DNA of 36,756 nucleotides from Acetofilamentum sp. (lineage in GTDB: Bacteria; Bacteroidota; Bacteroidia; Bacteroidales; DYOH01). The translations under genes were made by a program, and so were the position numbers. Positions within the stretch are counted from its first letter, which is position 1, and every line of letters begins with the position of its first letter. The notes beneath the pieces were generated by a model that ran no database searches, was not told the origin of the DNA, and saw only the letters and a program-made list of their open reading frames with translations. The stretch is from the NCBI GenBank assembly GCA_020720625.1, contig DYOH01000033.1, positions 1 to 36,756 of the forward strand, written 5' to 3'. Below, piece by piece: positions 1 through 10,457 of the stretch.

Positions 1-255
1 AATAAGGTTTAGCTATTACTTTAAAAAGACTGACTACTAAGGCGTAAATAGCAGATAAGGTTTCTGATGCCCTTACGTGTGGGGGTACACCTTAGTAGAA
101 AAAAACTGTAGCTTTAATTTCTACCTTATTACCTTATCATATTTTAGTATAGGGTTTTCGCACTTTCTACTTTAAAAAGCTTGCATGCGAAATTATAATA
201 TATAGAAGTAATATGCTAAGGAACTTATTTTTAGCGTTATTTCAGCAGCCCCTAA
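1..255. mobile_element. Right part of a MITE-like non-coding palindromic element (partial copy)
   Basis: The first 126 bases match 36630-36756 at the far end of the window in the same orientation, at about four fifths of positions by eye and almost perfectly over the last 40 or so. Inside it, CTACTAAGGCGTA (34-46) pairs with TACACCTTAGTAG (86-98), and TACCTTATTACCTTAT (122-137) is the complement of a block at 36622-36637 in the other copy. TTTCAGCAGCCCCTAA (240-255) is the inverted form of the TTAGGGTTTGCTGAAA block that opens the right-hand copy, so it is a plausible terminal inverted repeat. I infer a small (about 340 bp) non-autonomous element; no coding capacity is seen. Confidence 0.55.
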
Positions 256-409
256 ATTAACTCCCTTACATGCATATTTTTTGCTCTATTACCTAAATAC
301 CTAATTCAATAAAATTATAATTTTTAAGCCTATAATGCACATTAAAAATACCTATAAATAGGGATTTCAATCTCCGCATAAACAATCTACTTTTACAAAA
401 AAAGTATAA
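256..409. other. AT-rich upstream region of the His-rich gene
   Basis: This stretch separates the repeat from the first gene and shows no coding sequence. TACTTTTA (388-395) differs by one base from the Bacteroidota -7 consensus and lies 14 bases before the ATG, so it could be the promoter. No convincing -33 TTTG is present at the expected distance, only TTTC at 365-368. No Fur-like or other operator could be recognised by eye. Confidence 0.3.
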
Positions 410-769
410 ATGAGTGTTTATCGTAGAATACAATCATATTTCACAATAATACAGCTGCTTATAATCTTTTCGCTATTTTTCAATAATATAGCATTTCAAC
501 ACAAGCATTCTCTTTCTAACGGCGATATTGTGGTGCACTCACATCCTTTCGCCAAAAAACAAAAATCGCAGGAACAGCATAGCCACAATAATAATCAATT
601 ACAAATTATATCATTAGTAAATCATGCATTATGGCATATTTTAATTCTCATTACATTAATAAAATACCTAAGTTATTTTCCATCTGCTAGAAGTAACAAT
701 TATTCGCGTTTTAATAAGCCGATTTTTGCACAATTTCAGTATCAGCTTAGAGCCCCTCCGTCCATTTAG
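410..769 (+). CDS. Small His-rich membrane-associated protein upstream of a TonB receptor
   Basis: This 119-residue protein has no firm family assignment. A hydrophobic N-terminal segment (about residues 10-28) acts as a signal peptide or membrane anchor. It is followed by a His-rich stretch, HKHSLSNGDIVVHSHPF (about 31-47), and more His around residues 58-60. A second hydrophobic segment spans about 70-90, and the C-terminus ends in a Pro-rich LRAPPSI. From memory, similar short proteins with HxH and HSHP motifs often precede TonB-dependent receptors in Bacteroidota, which would suggest handling of a metal ion or metal complex; that role is inferred. The gene lies 203 bases before the likely receptor start on the same strand. 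The ATG start fits the signal segment, and there is no clear Shine-Dalgarno. Confidence 0.6.
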   Translation: MSVYRRIQSYFTIIQLLIIFSLFFNNIAFQHKHSLSNGDIVVHSHPFAKKQKSQEQHSHNNNQLQIISLVNHALWHILILITLIKYLSYFPSARSNNYSRFNKPIFAQFQYQLRAPPSI

Positions 770-972
770 CATATCTGCTCATCTGAGCTAAGCTAAAACC
801 ACTCAATATAACGCAAAACCATCAGTAATTCTAAAAAAAAAAATGGATATGCTATATCCTGAAAACAAAAAAAAATAATCTTAAATAACTAATTATGAAA
901 CAGATACACAATAAATATACAAAACAAAAAAATACAAAAAAAGCCACTATTACCGAGATAAGAAATCAAAAT

Positions 973-3288
973 ATGCCTGCAACGTTATTGAATTTCTTAA
1001 GAAAAAGCCTCTCAGTGTTTGTGCTTGCCATAGCATTTACCACCATTACAATGGCCCAAAAAGCCCCTACAAATGCCAATATATCAGGCCATGTGCTATG
1101 CAGCGGGGAACAATTACCCTATTTTAGCATAATTATCGAAGGCACTACAATCGGAACGGTAAGCAACAGCAATGGATACTATCACTTGAACAACCTGCCC
1201 GAGGGAGAATTTACTATAAAAGCCCAATCTGTTGGTTATAAATCACAAACAAAAATAGTACACACTCAGGCAGACGAAACGATAGAACTAAATTTTAATG
1301 TAGACAAAGACATCATAGCATTAGAGCAAATAGTTGTAAGTGCAAACCGTAACGAGGTAAACCGGAAGGAAGCATCTAGCATTGTAAACACAATAACAGC
1401 GCAGTTGTTTGAAAGTACCAATTCCGTAGCACTCTCCGAAGGCATGAGTTTTCAGCCGGGATTAAGGGTTGAAACAAATTGCCAAAATTGTGGGTTCCAA
1501 CAAATAAGAATAAACGGTTTGGATGGACCGTATACCCAAATACTAATTGACAGCAGGGCCATTTTTAGTGCATTATCGGGTGTTTATGGAATTGAACAAA
1601 TACCGGCGAATATGATTGAACGAGTAGAAGTTGTAAGAGGTGGCGGCTCAGCATTATTTGGTTCAAATGCCATTGCAGGTACAGTAAATATTATAACCAA
1701 AGAACCAAACTATAATTCTTTTCAGGTAAGCACAAATTTATCTATTATAGATAAAAACACGTTAGATCAAAGCATAAATCTAAATAATTCAATGGTTTCA
1801 GAAGACAATAAATCCGGGATAATGTTTTTTGGTTCCATACGAAATAGAGATTATTACGATGCCAATGCTGATGGGTTCTCAGAACACGGAATCCTAAATA
1901 ATAGCACATTAGGATTCAGGGCATACTACAAAACAGGGAATTTTTCGAAGTTAGAAATTGAATATCACCATTTAAATGAATTTCGAAGAGGCGGAAATAA
2001 ATTTGAATTACAAGCCCATGAAACAGACATCACAGAGCAAACCGAACATAATATACATTCCGGGGGCTTAACTTATACCATGCTATCTAAAAACTATAAT
2101 TCCAGATTATCCATTTATACCTCGGCACAACAAACCAATAGAAATAGCTACTATGGTGCAGAACAAAACCCCAATGCTTATGGACATACCGATGACATGG
2201 CATTTGTGGCCGGAACACAATTTAGCTACGAGTTTAAAAAATTAATTCTTGCCCCGGCTACCATCACTACCGGTTTAGAATATCAGCTAAATAATCTGCA
2301 CGACAAAATGCCCGGATATCAAAGAGATTTAACCCAAAATATCAATATTATTGGTTATTTTGCGCAAAATGAGTGGAAATCGAAACACTTAAATGTTTTA
2401 ATTGGAGCAAGAGCAGATAAGCATAATTTAATAGATAAAATAATTATTAGCCCAAGAGCCAATATTTTATATAAAATTACCGACGATTTATCTGCCAGAT
2501 TAACTTATTCTAAAGGTTTTCGGGCTCCGCAAGCCTTCGACGAGGATTTGCATATAATGGCCGTAGGTGGCCAAGTAATGCTTATTACGCTGGCCGATGA
2601 TTTAAAAACAGAAACATCAAACACATATAGCAGCTCATTAGACTACTATTTCGAGTTTTTAGGCTTGAAAACCAATTTTCTGATAGAAGGTTTTTTCACC
2701 AAACTTACGGATGTATTTGTTACCGAAGAAATTGGAACAGATGTACAGGGCAATATGTTGGTAGAAAGAAGAAATGGTTCCGGAGCAAAAGTATATGGAA
2801 TGAATACAGAATTTCGTAGCGCACTGAATAACTTTTTGCAACTGCAAATGGGTTTTACAGCGCAAAAGAGCCAATACATTCAAGCCGAACAATGGTCTGA
2901 TGATAATACCTTGAAGCCAAGCAAAAATATGATGCGCACACCAAATCATTATGGATACTTTACGCTGAATTACGACCCCACAAAACAATTTACCACTTCA
3001 TTATCAGGTATTTATACAGGGAAAATGTATGTTGGGCACTACGCCGGGTATGTAAATAACGATGTATTAGAAAAAACCCCCAATTTTATGGAGCTTAACA
3101 TTAAAGTTGCGCATAATTTTAATCTTGGTTCGCAATTAAAATTGGAACTAAACGGTGGAGTTCAAAATATTTTAAATAGCTATCAGACCGATTTCGACAA
3201 AGGAGTATATCGTGATGCAGGATATATCTATGGACCAAACCGACCGAGAACCTATTTTTTGGGTATCAAAATTGGAAATGTGATTTAA
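973..3288 (+). CDS. TonB-dependent outer-membrane receptor with CxxC plug motif
   Basis: Outer-membrane receptor that would import a bound substrate using TonB energy. I chose the ATG at 973 because it opens a standard signal peptide (MPATLLNFLRKSLSVFVLA, ending near MAQ); an upstream ATG at 895 would add 26 polar residues. After the signal come a carboxypeptidase-regulatory-like beta-sandwich (about residues 35-110), a plug domain containing CQNCGFQQIRINGLDG and VEVVRGGGSALFGSNAIAG, and a long beta-barrel ending in an aromatic-rich strand. At about 771 residues it has the usual length. The paired Cys in the plug and the His-rich neighbour upstream suggest a metal, heme or metal complex as substrate, but the substrate cannot be read from sequence. 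The gene ends just before a bidirectional terminator. Confidence 0.9.
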   Translation: MPATLLNFLRKSLSVFVLAIAFTTITMAQKAPTNANISGHVLCSGEQLPYFSIIIEGTTIGTVSNSNGYYHLNNLPEGEFTIKAQSVGYKSQTKIVHTQADETIELNFNVDKDIIALEQIVVSANRNEVNRKEASSIVNTITAQLFESTNSVALSEGMSFQPGLRVETNCQNCGFQQIRINGLDGPYTQILIDSRAIFSALSGVYGIEQIPANMIERVEVVRGGGSALFGSNAIAGTVNIITKEPNYNSFQVSTNLSIIDKNTLDQSINLNNSMVSEDNKSGIMFFGSIRNRDYYDANADGFSEHGILNNSTLGFRAYYKTGNFSKLEIEYHHLNEFRRGGNKFELQAHETDITEQTEHNIHSGGLTYTMLSKNYNSRLSIYTSAQQTNRNSYYGAEQNPNAYGHTDDMAFVAGTQFSYEFKKLILAPATITTGLEYQLNNLHDKMPGYQRDLTQNINIIGYFAQNEWKSKHLNVLIGARADKHNLIDKIIISPRANILYKITDDLSARLTYSKGFRAPQAFDEDLHIMAVGGQVMLITLADDLKTETSNTYSSSLDYYFEFLGLKTNFLIEGFFTKLTDVFVTEEIGTDVQGNMLVERRNGSGAKVYGMNTEFRSALNNFLQLQMGFTAQKSQYIQAEQWSDDNTLKPSKNMMRTPNHYGYFTLNYDPTKQFTTSLSGIYTGKMYVGHYAGYVNNDVLEKTPNFMELNIKVAHNFNLGSQLKLELNGGVQNILNSYQTDFDKGVYRDAGYIYGPNRPRTYFLGIKIGNVI

Positions 3289-3305
3289 AAATTTACCACA
3301 AAATT

Positions 3306-3337
3306 AAAAGGGATAAACACTTAAGTTTATCCCTTTT
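3306..3337. terminator. Bidirectional hairpin terminator
   Basis: A perfect 13-bp inverted repeat, AAAAGGGATAAAC (3306-3318) and GTTTATCCCTTTT (3325-3337), with a 6-base loop. It sits between the receptor gene (+) and the barrel gene (-), which converge here. The A/T-rich outer stem gives a U-rich 3' end in both directions, so it can serve both transcripts. Confidence 0.8.
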
Positions 3338-3366
3338 AAAATCAAAACAGACAATTTACTATCACA

Positions 3367-4038
3367 CTATTTTCTTTTGCGCCATTTTCTGCGGTCTGCC
3401 AACCTTGCTTTTTCTTCGTCGGTCATAAAAGTAAATCTAACGCCAAGATGCGCAACAGCAGAAACTTCTTTGTGCAAAGAGCTTTTTCCATAAGATTTGT
3501 ATTCGAGTTCCGGCCTAACATAAAAGCTAAATTTGCGAATTCCAATTTCGGCAATAATACCTACATTTCCAAACATGGCGGTGGTGTCTACCTGAGTGCT
3601 ATCCTTTGCATTTCCGAAAGCACCCAATTTGGTACCAAAACCAATATTAATAGGGCTGTACTTAAAAAGCATCCAATCGTACATTAAATAGCCTTTGGTT
3701 ACATTAGAAGTTTGATTAAGGACTAAACGACCAAGATTTTCGGGCGTTAAAAAAAATTCTTTACCCACACCAAATCCAAAACGATGGTGTCTAACTTTAA
3801 ATAAGAAATCGAAATGAGTAGGAATAAGCGCACCTGAGTTTACAATATTTGTACTAATTACAGCACCCGCACCCAATCCGGTACCAAAAATAAAAGCATC
3901 CAAACCACTAGGTTCAGTTTGCGCATTTTGCTCTCCGTTTTTTGGATCTTCGGTTTTTTGTTCCGGATTTATGTTAATTTGCGCCATTAACCATACTCCT
4001 TGCAACATAATCAACAATAAAACAACACTTTTTCTCAT
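3367..4038 (-). CDS. Putative outer-membrane beta-barrel protein
   Basis: A 223-residue protein with a clear signal peptide (MRKSVVLLLIMLQGVWLMAQ). A polar Gln/Glu-rich linker (about 21-45) follows, then alternating hydrophobic/aromatic strands with Gly-rich turns (about 48-205) and a very basic tail ending RRKWRKRK. The strand pattern is typical of small porin-like or OmpA-type barrels, but I do not recognise the family. It lies 140 bases downstream of gyrB on the same strand, separated by the gyrB terminator, so it is probably transcribed alone. Localisation to the outer membrane is inferred from the signal peptide and strand pattern; the function is unknown. Confidence 0.65.
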   Translation of the reverse strand: MRKSVVLLLIMLQGVWLMAQININPEQKTEDPKNGEQNAQTEPSGLDAFIFGTGLGAGAVISTNIVNSGALIPTHFDFLFKVRHHRFGFGVGKEFFLTPENLGRLVLNQTSNVTKGYLMYDWMLFKYSPINIGFGTKLGAFGNAKDSTQVDTTAMFGNVGIIAEIGIRKFSFYVRPELEYKSYGKSSLHKEVSAVAHLGVRFTFMTDEEKARLADRRKWRKRK

Positions 4039-4118
4039 ATTTTTATGTATAAATGATAAATTGATCTTAGTAATTTACAAAAAAAAGACATCAAACCTAT
4101 CGCCATCAATGGAAATGC

Positions 4119-4157
4119 AAAAAAAATCTTCCATGAACAATAAGTTCACAGAAGATT
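4119..4157 (-). terminator. Rho-independent terminator of gyrB
   Basis: Read on the minus strand, a two-part stem pairs AATCTTC with GAAGATT (4151-4157 with 4125-4131) and TGAAC with GTTCA (4144-4148 with 4134-4138), and is followed by a run of eight U. It starts 22 bases after the gyrB stop codon and would insulate the barrel gene from gyrB transcription. Confidence 0.8.
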
Positions 4158-4178
4158 AATTCTAAAGAGAAAAAGAGC

Positions 4179-6466
<2,288 letters not shown>

Positions 6467-7282
6467 TTAAACAAACAAAAAATACAAGGTATACAGATCC
6501 ATAATAACCGCAATGATAGAAAAATCTACAATTTGCCCTGATTTTTTTTCTTTAAAACCTCCCACGAACGAAAAAATAAGCAACATAATGGGCGCAAACA
6601 TAAAAGCCGTATAAATACCATAAGCCGGATGAGCTTCTATATTAAAATTATCAACAGTCACCCATGCGGCCATGCGCAATTGAATTTCGGGATTCACGGC
6701 AGCTTTCATTTTTAGATTAGTACCCAGGATAGGTGTTTGGTAAACCACAAAATTCTCGGACCACCGCATGGAGCTAATAAATTCTTGATTACTGAGAGGA
6801 AAATCTACATCAGCCGCTATAATATGAATTAATTCGTCGTGCTTAATCTTAAAATTTTCCAGCTGAATCTCGCGCGATGGCAATAATGCATCCACAAAAA
6901 GAAAAATAGCAAAAAAGAAAGAAATGCGGTTTATCCACTTAGCCCACAAAATGGCTCTTTTGCTGTATACATTTTTTTTTGATGAACGCACTTTTACTTT
7001 TACCCTGCGGTAAACATGTTGGTTTGCAGTAGGTTTTACATCATACGCGGTGGCACTGAAAAACATAAATTGTGCCTGATAAGCCAAATCGTATTCTTTT
7101 TTTTTCTCCGCATCTGAGAGCACCTGGTAAGCTTCGTTAATTTGGTTAAATCTTTGCCTGGCCAAAGGAGTATCGTTTTTATCGGGATGAAATATCATGG
7201 CCAACTTGCGGTAGGCCTTTTTAATTTCTTCGGCTCCGGCGTTCTTTTCCAGCCCTAAGTCGCTATAGTAATTCCGAAGCAT
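6467..7282 (-). CDS. Membrane-anchored J-domain protein
   Basis: A 271-residue protein with an N-terminal J domain (residues 2-68; HPD at 32-34; the helices [20 protein letters not shown] and [20 protein letters not shown] are typical). This domain stimulates ATP hydrolysis by an Hsp70 (DnaK). It lacks the Gly/Phe-rich, zinc-finger and substrate-binding regions of DnaJ. The remainder is basic (about 90-110), then has a hydrophobic segment (about 112-130), a non-cytoplasmic-looking domain, and further hydrophobic segments near 222-243 and 255-271, so it is probably an integral membrane co-chaperone. Its ATG shares one base with the stop codon of the HD gene (TAATG), indicating translational coupling and co-transcription. 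It is the last gene of a four-gene operon. Confidence 0.85.
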   Translation of the reverse strand: MLRNYYSDLGLEKNAGAEEIKKAYRKLAMIFHPDKNDTPLARQRFNQINEAYQVLSDAEKKKEYDLAYQAQFMFFSATAYDVKPTANQHVYRRVKVKVRSSKKNVYSKRAILWAKWINRISFFFAIFLFVDALLPSREIQLENFKIKHDELIHIIAADVDFPLSNQEFISSMRWSENFVVYQTPILGTNLKMKAAVNPEIQLRMAAWVTVDNFNIEAHPAYGIYTAFMFAPIMLLIFSFVGGFKEKKSGQIVDFSIIAVIMDLYTLYFLFV

Positions 7283-7707
7283 TAATATGCAGATTCAATT
7301 ATTTTAATGGCCTCTATATATTTGTTCAAACGAATTAAATCCTTATCGTCCAGCTTATTTAATCGAAGAATATCCGTATTGTCTAATAAATCGTATAATT
7401 TAACTCTTCTTGCCAGGCTATTTTCTAAAACTCTATAGATAAATGAGATGTAATCTTCATCAGGTCTGTGAGAAAGCGCTAAAATAGCATCTACAATCTC
7501 GGAAGAGAAGCCTTCTTTAAGCAAGTCCAAAGCCGTAATATCCGAATCTTCGATTACATCGTGCAATACCCCCACAATTTTTTCTTCAATGCTAAGCCCT
7601 CTAAGCATCACCCTCAAAGGATGGAGAATATAATCGCTACCGGCTTTATCTTTCTGTCCGGCATGTGCATGAAGTGCAATCTGAATGGCTCTCTCGAGTA
7701 CAGTCAT
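7282..7707 (-). CDS. HD-domain phosphohydrolase, SpoT/MESH1-like
   Basis: A 141-residue single-domain HD hydrolase. The metal site is visible: H29 in [10 protein letters not shown]49-D50 in [10 protein letters not shown], and D106 in LYDLLDN. The surrounding sequence ([11 protein letters not shown] near 13-23, [10 protein letters not shown] near 103-112) matches small relatives of the (p)ppGpp 3'-pyrophosphohydrolase domain of SpoT and of MESH1. No synthetase domain is present, so it could only degrade (p)ppGpp or a related nucleotide; the substrate is inferred. It starts one base after the dacB stop and overlaps the J-protein start, so all are co-translated. Stop codon, length and motifs are complete. 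Confidence 0.8.
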   Translation of the reverse strand: MTVLERAIQIALHAHAGQKDKAGSDYILHPLRVMLRGLSIEEKIVGVLHDVIEDSDITALDLLKEGFSSEIVDAILALSHRPDEDYISFIYRVLENSLARRVKLYDLLDNTDILRLNKLDDKDLIRLNKYIEAIKIIESAY

Positions 7708-7708
7708 A

Positions 7709-9151
7709 TCAATAGTTTTCGAAAATGTAATTCAAATACAATTCCATATCTTGTTTTACTAGCGACCCACTACCCATATAATTATTAATTATTAAGGCAA
7801 AAGCATACTCTTTACCCGATCTTGCACGGATATAACCGGCCATTGACCTTACCCCACGAAAAGAACCTGTTTTTGCCCAAATAGTGCCGGTAGGAAAAAT
7901 TTTTGCGCCAAACGACAGTAAAGTGCCATTTAGACCGTTAACAGGCAAGGAATTAGCAAACTCAAAATAATATGGTGATTGATGCATATAGTTGAGCAAA
8001 AATACCAAATTATTGGCCGACAAAGTATTTTGCCTCGACAAACCACTTCCATCTGCCATAAAAAAAGCATCCATGGGCATAAGTTTGGTTTTCCAGAACT
8101 CTGTAATAAAACCTACACCTTCTCTAATTCCGGCCTTTTGCCCTGGCAAATCAGACAAATTAGCTGCCAACTGATCGGCAAAATGGTTTAAGCTCCGTTT
8201 GTTTGTTTTGTAAATAATTTCGGCCAAAGTAGGTGATTTTAGTCTGCCAATGTATTTGGTATTTTTCACTAAATCAAAACTTACCCAAGGCCTGAGTTTT
8301 GTAATCAATAAGCGGCTATTCATCACACTATCGAGATAGTACACATAATAAAGATTTGGATTAGGAATAGCCCCCTTTACCACAAATTCGGTTTTGCCTG
8401 TAGGTATAGTACCACGTATTATCACTTCATTTTCAAAAGGTTGCCCGAAAATATAGGCCAAATCTTCCTTATCTTTTGAAGAAAGTACCCGATTATCTAT
8501 ATTTAAGCCGGGTATATATGGCTCTAACTTTGCTATGGAGCACAATTGCCCCGAAACAGCCGGCGAATTGTAAAAAATACGGTAGGTATTGTCGAAAAAA
8601 GGCATAGCGTAAGCACCTGAAGCATAATAATTGGCCATGTCTTCCCATGATGTTGCCGGCGCCACGGCTTCGTCGGTAAAAGTGCTGGCATCGGCAATAA
8701 TAGCACCATTTATAGTAAAAATACCGTTATTCTTACAAATTTGAATAACGGAATCCACAAAACTATTTATTTTCTCGGCCCGAAAAAAATACTCCGAGCC
8801 AGAAGTAGGGTCTCCAAAGCCTTTTATAATTAAATCTCCGTTGAGTACTTTTTTATCCTTATCAATTTCTCCGCGATAATAAATTAAAGTTTGGAAACGA
8901 TGATTTGGCCCCCATTTCTCAAGAGCAGTGGCAGTTGTAAAAAGTTTCATGGTAGAAGCCGGAATCATTGCTTTTTTCTCGTTAAAAGTTAAAACGAATG
9001 CTTTTTCTTTTATATCGAATAAAGAAAAAGCAAGCAAAGCCGGTTCATAATCCGGTTTATTCCATATCTTATGCAAGTTATTTTGTTGGGAATGAACAAA
9101 GAATACAGAAAAAAAAATCAGATTAAGAAAGAAAAACCGCAATTTAATCAT
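7709..9151 (-). CDS. dacB: D-alanyl-D-alanine carboxypeptidase/endopeptidase, PBP4 type (S13)
   Basis: Periplasmic peptidoglycan peptidase that trims D-Ala or cleaves D-Ala cross-links. The 480 residues start with a signal peptide (about 1-21, ending VHSQ). The catalytic SxxK is S66-T-M-K69 within MIPASTMKLFTTA, the DGSGLSRQN segment typical of peptidase S13 carries the second motif, and K427-T-G lies in WAKTGSFRGVRSMAGYI. The long stretch between the first and second motifs accommodates the extra domains characteristic of PBP4/DacB. The gene overlaps the upstream DUF2071-like gene by 8 bases and is followed one base later by the HD hydrolase gene, so it belongs to that operon. Confidence 0.92.
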   Translation of the reverse strand: MIKLRFFFLNLIFFSVFFVHSQQNNLHKIWNKPDYEPALLAFSLFDIKEKAFVLTFNEKKAMIPASTMKLFTTATALEKWGPNHRFQTLIYYRGEIDKDKKVLNGDLIIKGFGDPTSGSEYFFRAEKINSFVDSVIQICKNNGIFTINGAIIADASTFTDEAVAPATSWEDMANYYASGAYAMPFFDNTYRIFYNSPAVSGQLCSIAKLEPYIPGLNIDNRVLSSKDKEDLAYIFGQPFENEVIIRGTIPTGKTEFVVKGAIPNPNLYYVYYLDSVMNSRLLITKLRPWVSFDLVKNTKYIGRLKSPTLAEIIYKTNKRSLNHFADQLAANLSDLPGQKAGIREGVGFITEFWKTKLMPMDAFFMADGSGLSRQNTLSANNLVFLLNYMHQSPYYFEFANSLPVNGLNGTLLSFGAKIFPTGTIWAKTGSFRGVRSMAGYIRARSGKEYAFALIINNYMGSGSLVKQDMELYLNYIFENY

Positions 9152-9896
9152 TGTATTTTAAAAATTTTATGTCGTACTGTTGCGTGCTTTCTGCAAAGGC
9201 AACAAATGGAGATTTCATTTCCTCAGTAGTAAGCAAGCATAAATTTTGCATTACCTCGGCCTGAATGTTTTCGATTTTTAAATATTGCCGGGATTTTGGC
9301 ATACGATTAAGCTTAAAAAAATGTAATTTATGCTTATTGCTTAAGTTTTCGAAACAATAAAATGCCGGATTTTGAATATTCTCTAAATCCTCGAGGATAT
9401 ATTGTTCGTCGATAGAAAAATCGGCATGTGTGTTTGCATTTAAACTTAGCGCCAATTGCGCCCCAATATTTGAAATATCGATATGGTTCAATGTATTATC
9501 GCTAATATCAGACTTTACCAAAAACTGAGCCGTATACCATGGTGCATTCCAAACCACTGCTTTCCAGAATTTTAAGAAACCTGAAACTACACCACCCCAA
9601 TAAAAAATTCCATAATCATTAGATTTATTTTTCCGAACAAAGCTAAAATAATTGGTAATGTGAGACGAAAACTTGTTGTAAGGTAATGCCGAAAGCCAAA
9701 CCGCATTTTGAAAAATAAATTCTATTCCGATGTAGGCAAATGCCTTACCATCTCTAGTGAAAGAAGGAATGTTGAATACCTCAGGAATATGCGGCCGTAA
9801 TCGTCGCACCGGAACTTTATACAAAACAATAATTCTTTGAGAATAATTTCCTCTAAATAAAAGTCTTTCAGCGCTATTTAAAGTAACTTCTGGCAT
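9144..9896 (-). CDS. DUF2071-like (acetoacetate decarboxylase-fold) protein
   Basis: About 250 residues with no signal peptide or membrane segment, probably cytoplasmic. The N-terminal half has the pattern of DUF2071/acetoacetate decarboxylase-like proteins: VPVRRLRPHIPEVF, then AYIGIEFIFQNAVW, then NYFSFVRKN with YGIFYWGGV. The family is poorly characterised, and I cannot name a substrate. I place the start at the ATG at 9896; a TTG six bases upstream is in frame but unlikely. It is the first gene of the operon continuing into dacB, the HD hydrolase and the J-protein, with an 8-base overlap with dacB. The family call is moderate. Confidence 0.6.
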   Translation of the reverse strand: MPEVTLNSAERLLFRGNYSQRIIVLYKVPVRRLRPHIPEVFNIPSFTRDGKAFAYIGIEFIFQNAVWLSALPYNKFSSHITNYFSFVRKNKSNDYGIFYWGGVVSGFLKFWKAVVWNAPWYTAQFLVKSDISDNTLNHIDISNIGAQLALSLNANTHADFSIDEQYILEDLENIQNPAFYCFENLSNKHKLHFFKLNRMPKSRQYLKIENIQAEVMQNLCLLTTEEMKSPFVAFAESTQQYDIKFLKYND

Positions 9897-9902
9897 CGGC
9901 AA

Positions 9903-10208
9903 TTCTTTTTCAACTTCAAATGTACCAAATTTCTCCGATTATAAAACAATATTTATATTGAAAATAAACTAAACAATACAAATTCAATTACTTAATACAT
10001 CAAAAAAATAAAGTACCTAATTATCAAACCATAACACACGAGTTCAAAAGTTTTAAAAGCGAAAGAAAAAAAAACCCGAATAATCAGGGTTGCGTACGTG
10101 TGCGTTAATTTGATGTTAAACTGCTGAAAAAGAAAAACAAAATCAAGTATTTCTATTTATTTTTTGTAAATTACAACTTTAAATCTCACTTCAAAAAAAA
10201 CTTACGCC
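9903..10208. other. Divergent intergenic region
   Basis: This region separates the minus-strand dacB operon from the plus-strand genes at 10209. It holds the operon promoter at 9917-9949. A weak hairpin, AACCC (10073-10077) with GGGTT (10087-10091), has a ten-base A run beside it and would look like a terminator only on the minus strand, with no obvious gene to serve. CTGCTGAAAAA (10121-10131) matches the start of the repeats at 36253 and 36543 but without their flanks. Upstream of 10209 TTTTTTG (10160-10166) is present but no clear -7 box. Confidence 0.4.
9917..9949 (-). promoter_or_regulatory. Candidate promoter of the DUF2071-dacB-HD-J operon
   Basis: On the minus strand TACATTTG (9917-9924) is an exact TAnnTTTG -7 box, with TTG (9947-9949) 22 bases upstream. 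The ATG at 9896 would lie about 20 bases after the -7 box, so the leader would be short. Confidence 0.5.
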
Positions 10209-10409
10209 ATGAAAACTTTTAGCAAAGAAAAACTTGCTGAATTAAACCAGGTTTATTTCAGCTTGGATGCTCCAACACAGGCAAAAGAAAATCAATCGAA
10301 AAAAAAAGAATTGCCTGACAATAAATTAAAAGAAGAGAAGAAAAAAACGGATGAATTTATTCTGGGTTGGGAGATGGTAGACAAAAAAACGCAGCTGCCA
10401 CATCCTTAG
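10209..10409 (+). CDS. Small charged protein of unknown function
   Basis: A 66-residue, highly charged protein. The middle (residues about 26-48) is almost entirely Lys, Glu, Gln and Asn, and the C-terminus (FILGWEMVDKKTQLPHP) looks more ordered. There are no membrane segments, Cys or recognisable motifs. It has a proper ATG and ends 48 bases before the debranching-domain gene on the same strand, so the two may be co-transcribed. The composition and the isolated position make it credible as a real small gene, but I do not recognise a family and give no function. Confidence 0.5.
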   Translation: MKTFSKEKLAELNQVYFSLDAPTQAKENQSKKKELPDNKLKEEKKKTDEFILGWEMVDKKTQLPHP

Positions 10410-10457
10410 GTCTCTTGACGAAAAAATTCTACAAACCCAAATTAATCCTTCCGAGAA

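Noticed and set aside
72-126. On the minus strand TTTCTACTAAGGTGTA recalls the Cas12a-type CRISPR repeat (TTTCTACTAAGTGTAGAT).
   Set aside because: There is no repeat-spacer periodicity and no cas gene. The same stretch is explained by an inverted repeat inside the palindromic element.
10063-10091. A terminator-like hairpin with a long U run on the minus strand.
   Set aside because: The stem is only 5 bp and no minus-strand gene lies upstream of it. An sRNA is possible, but nothing else supports one.
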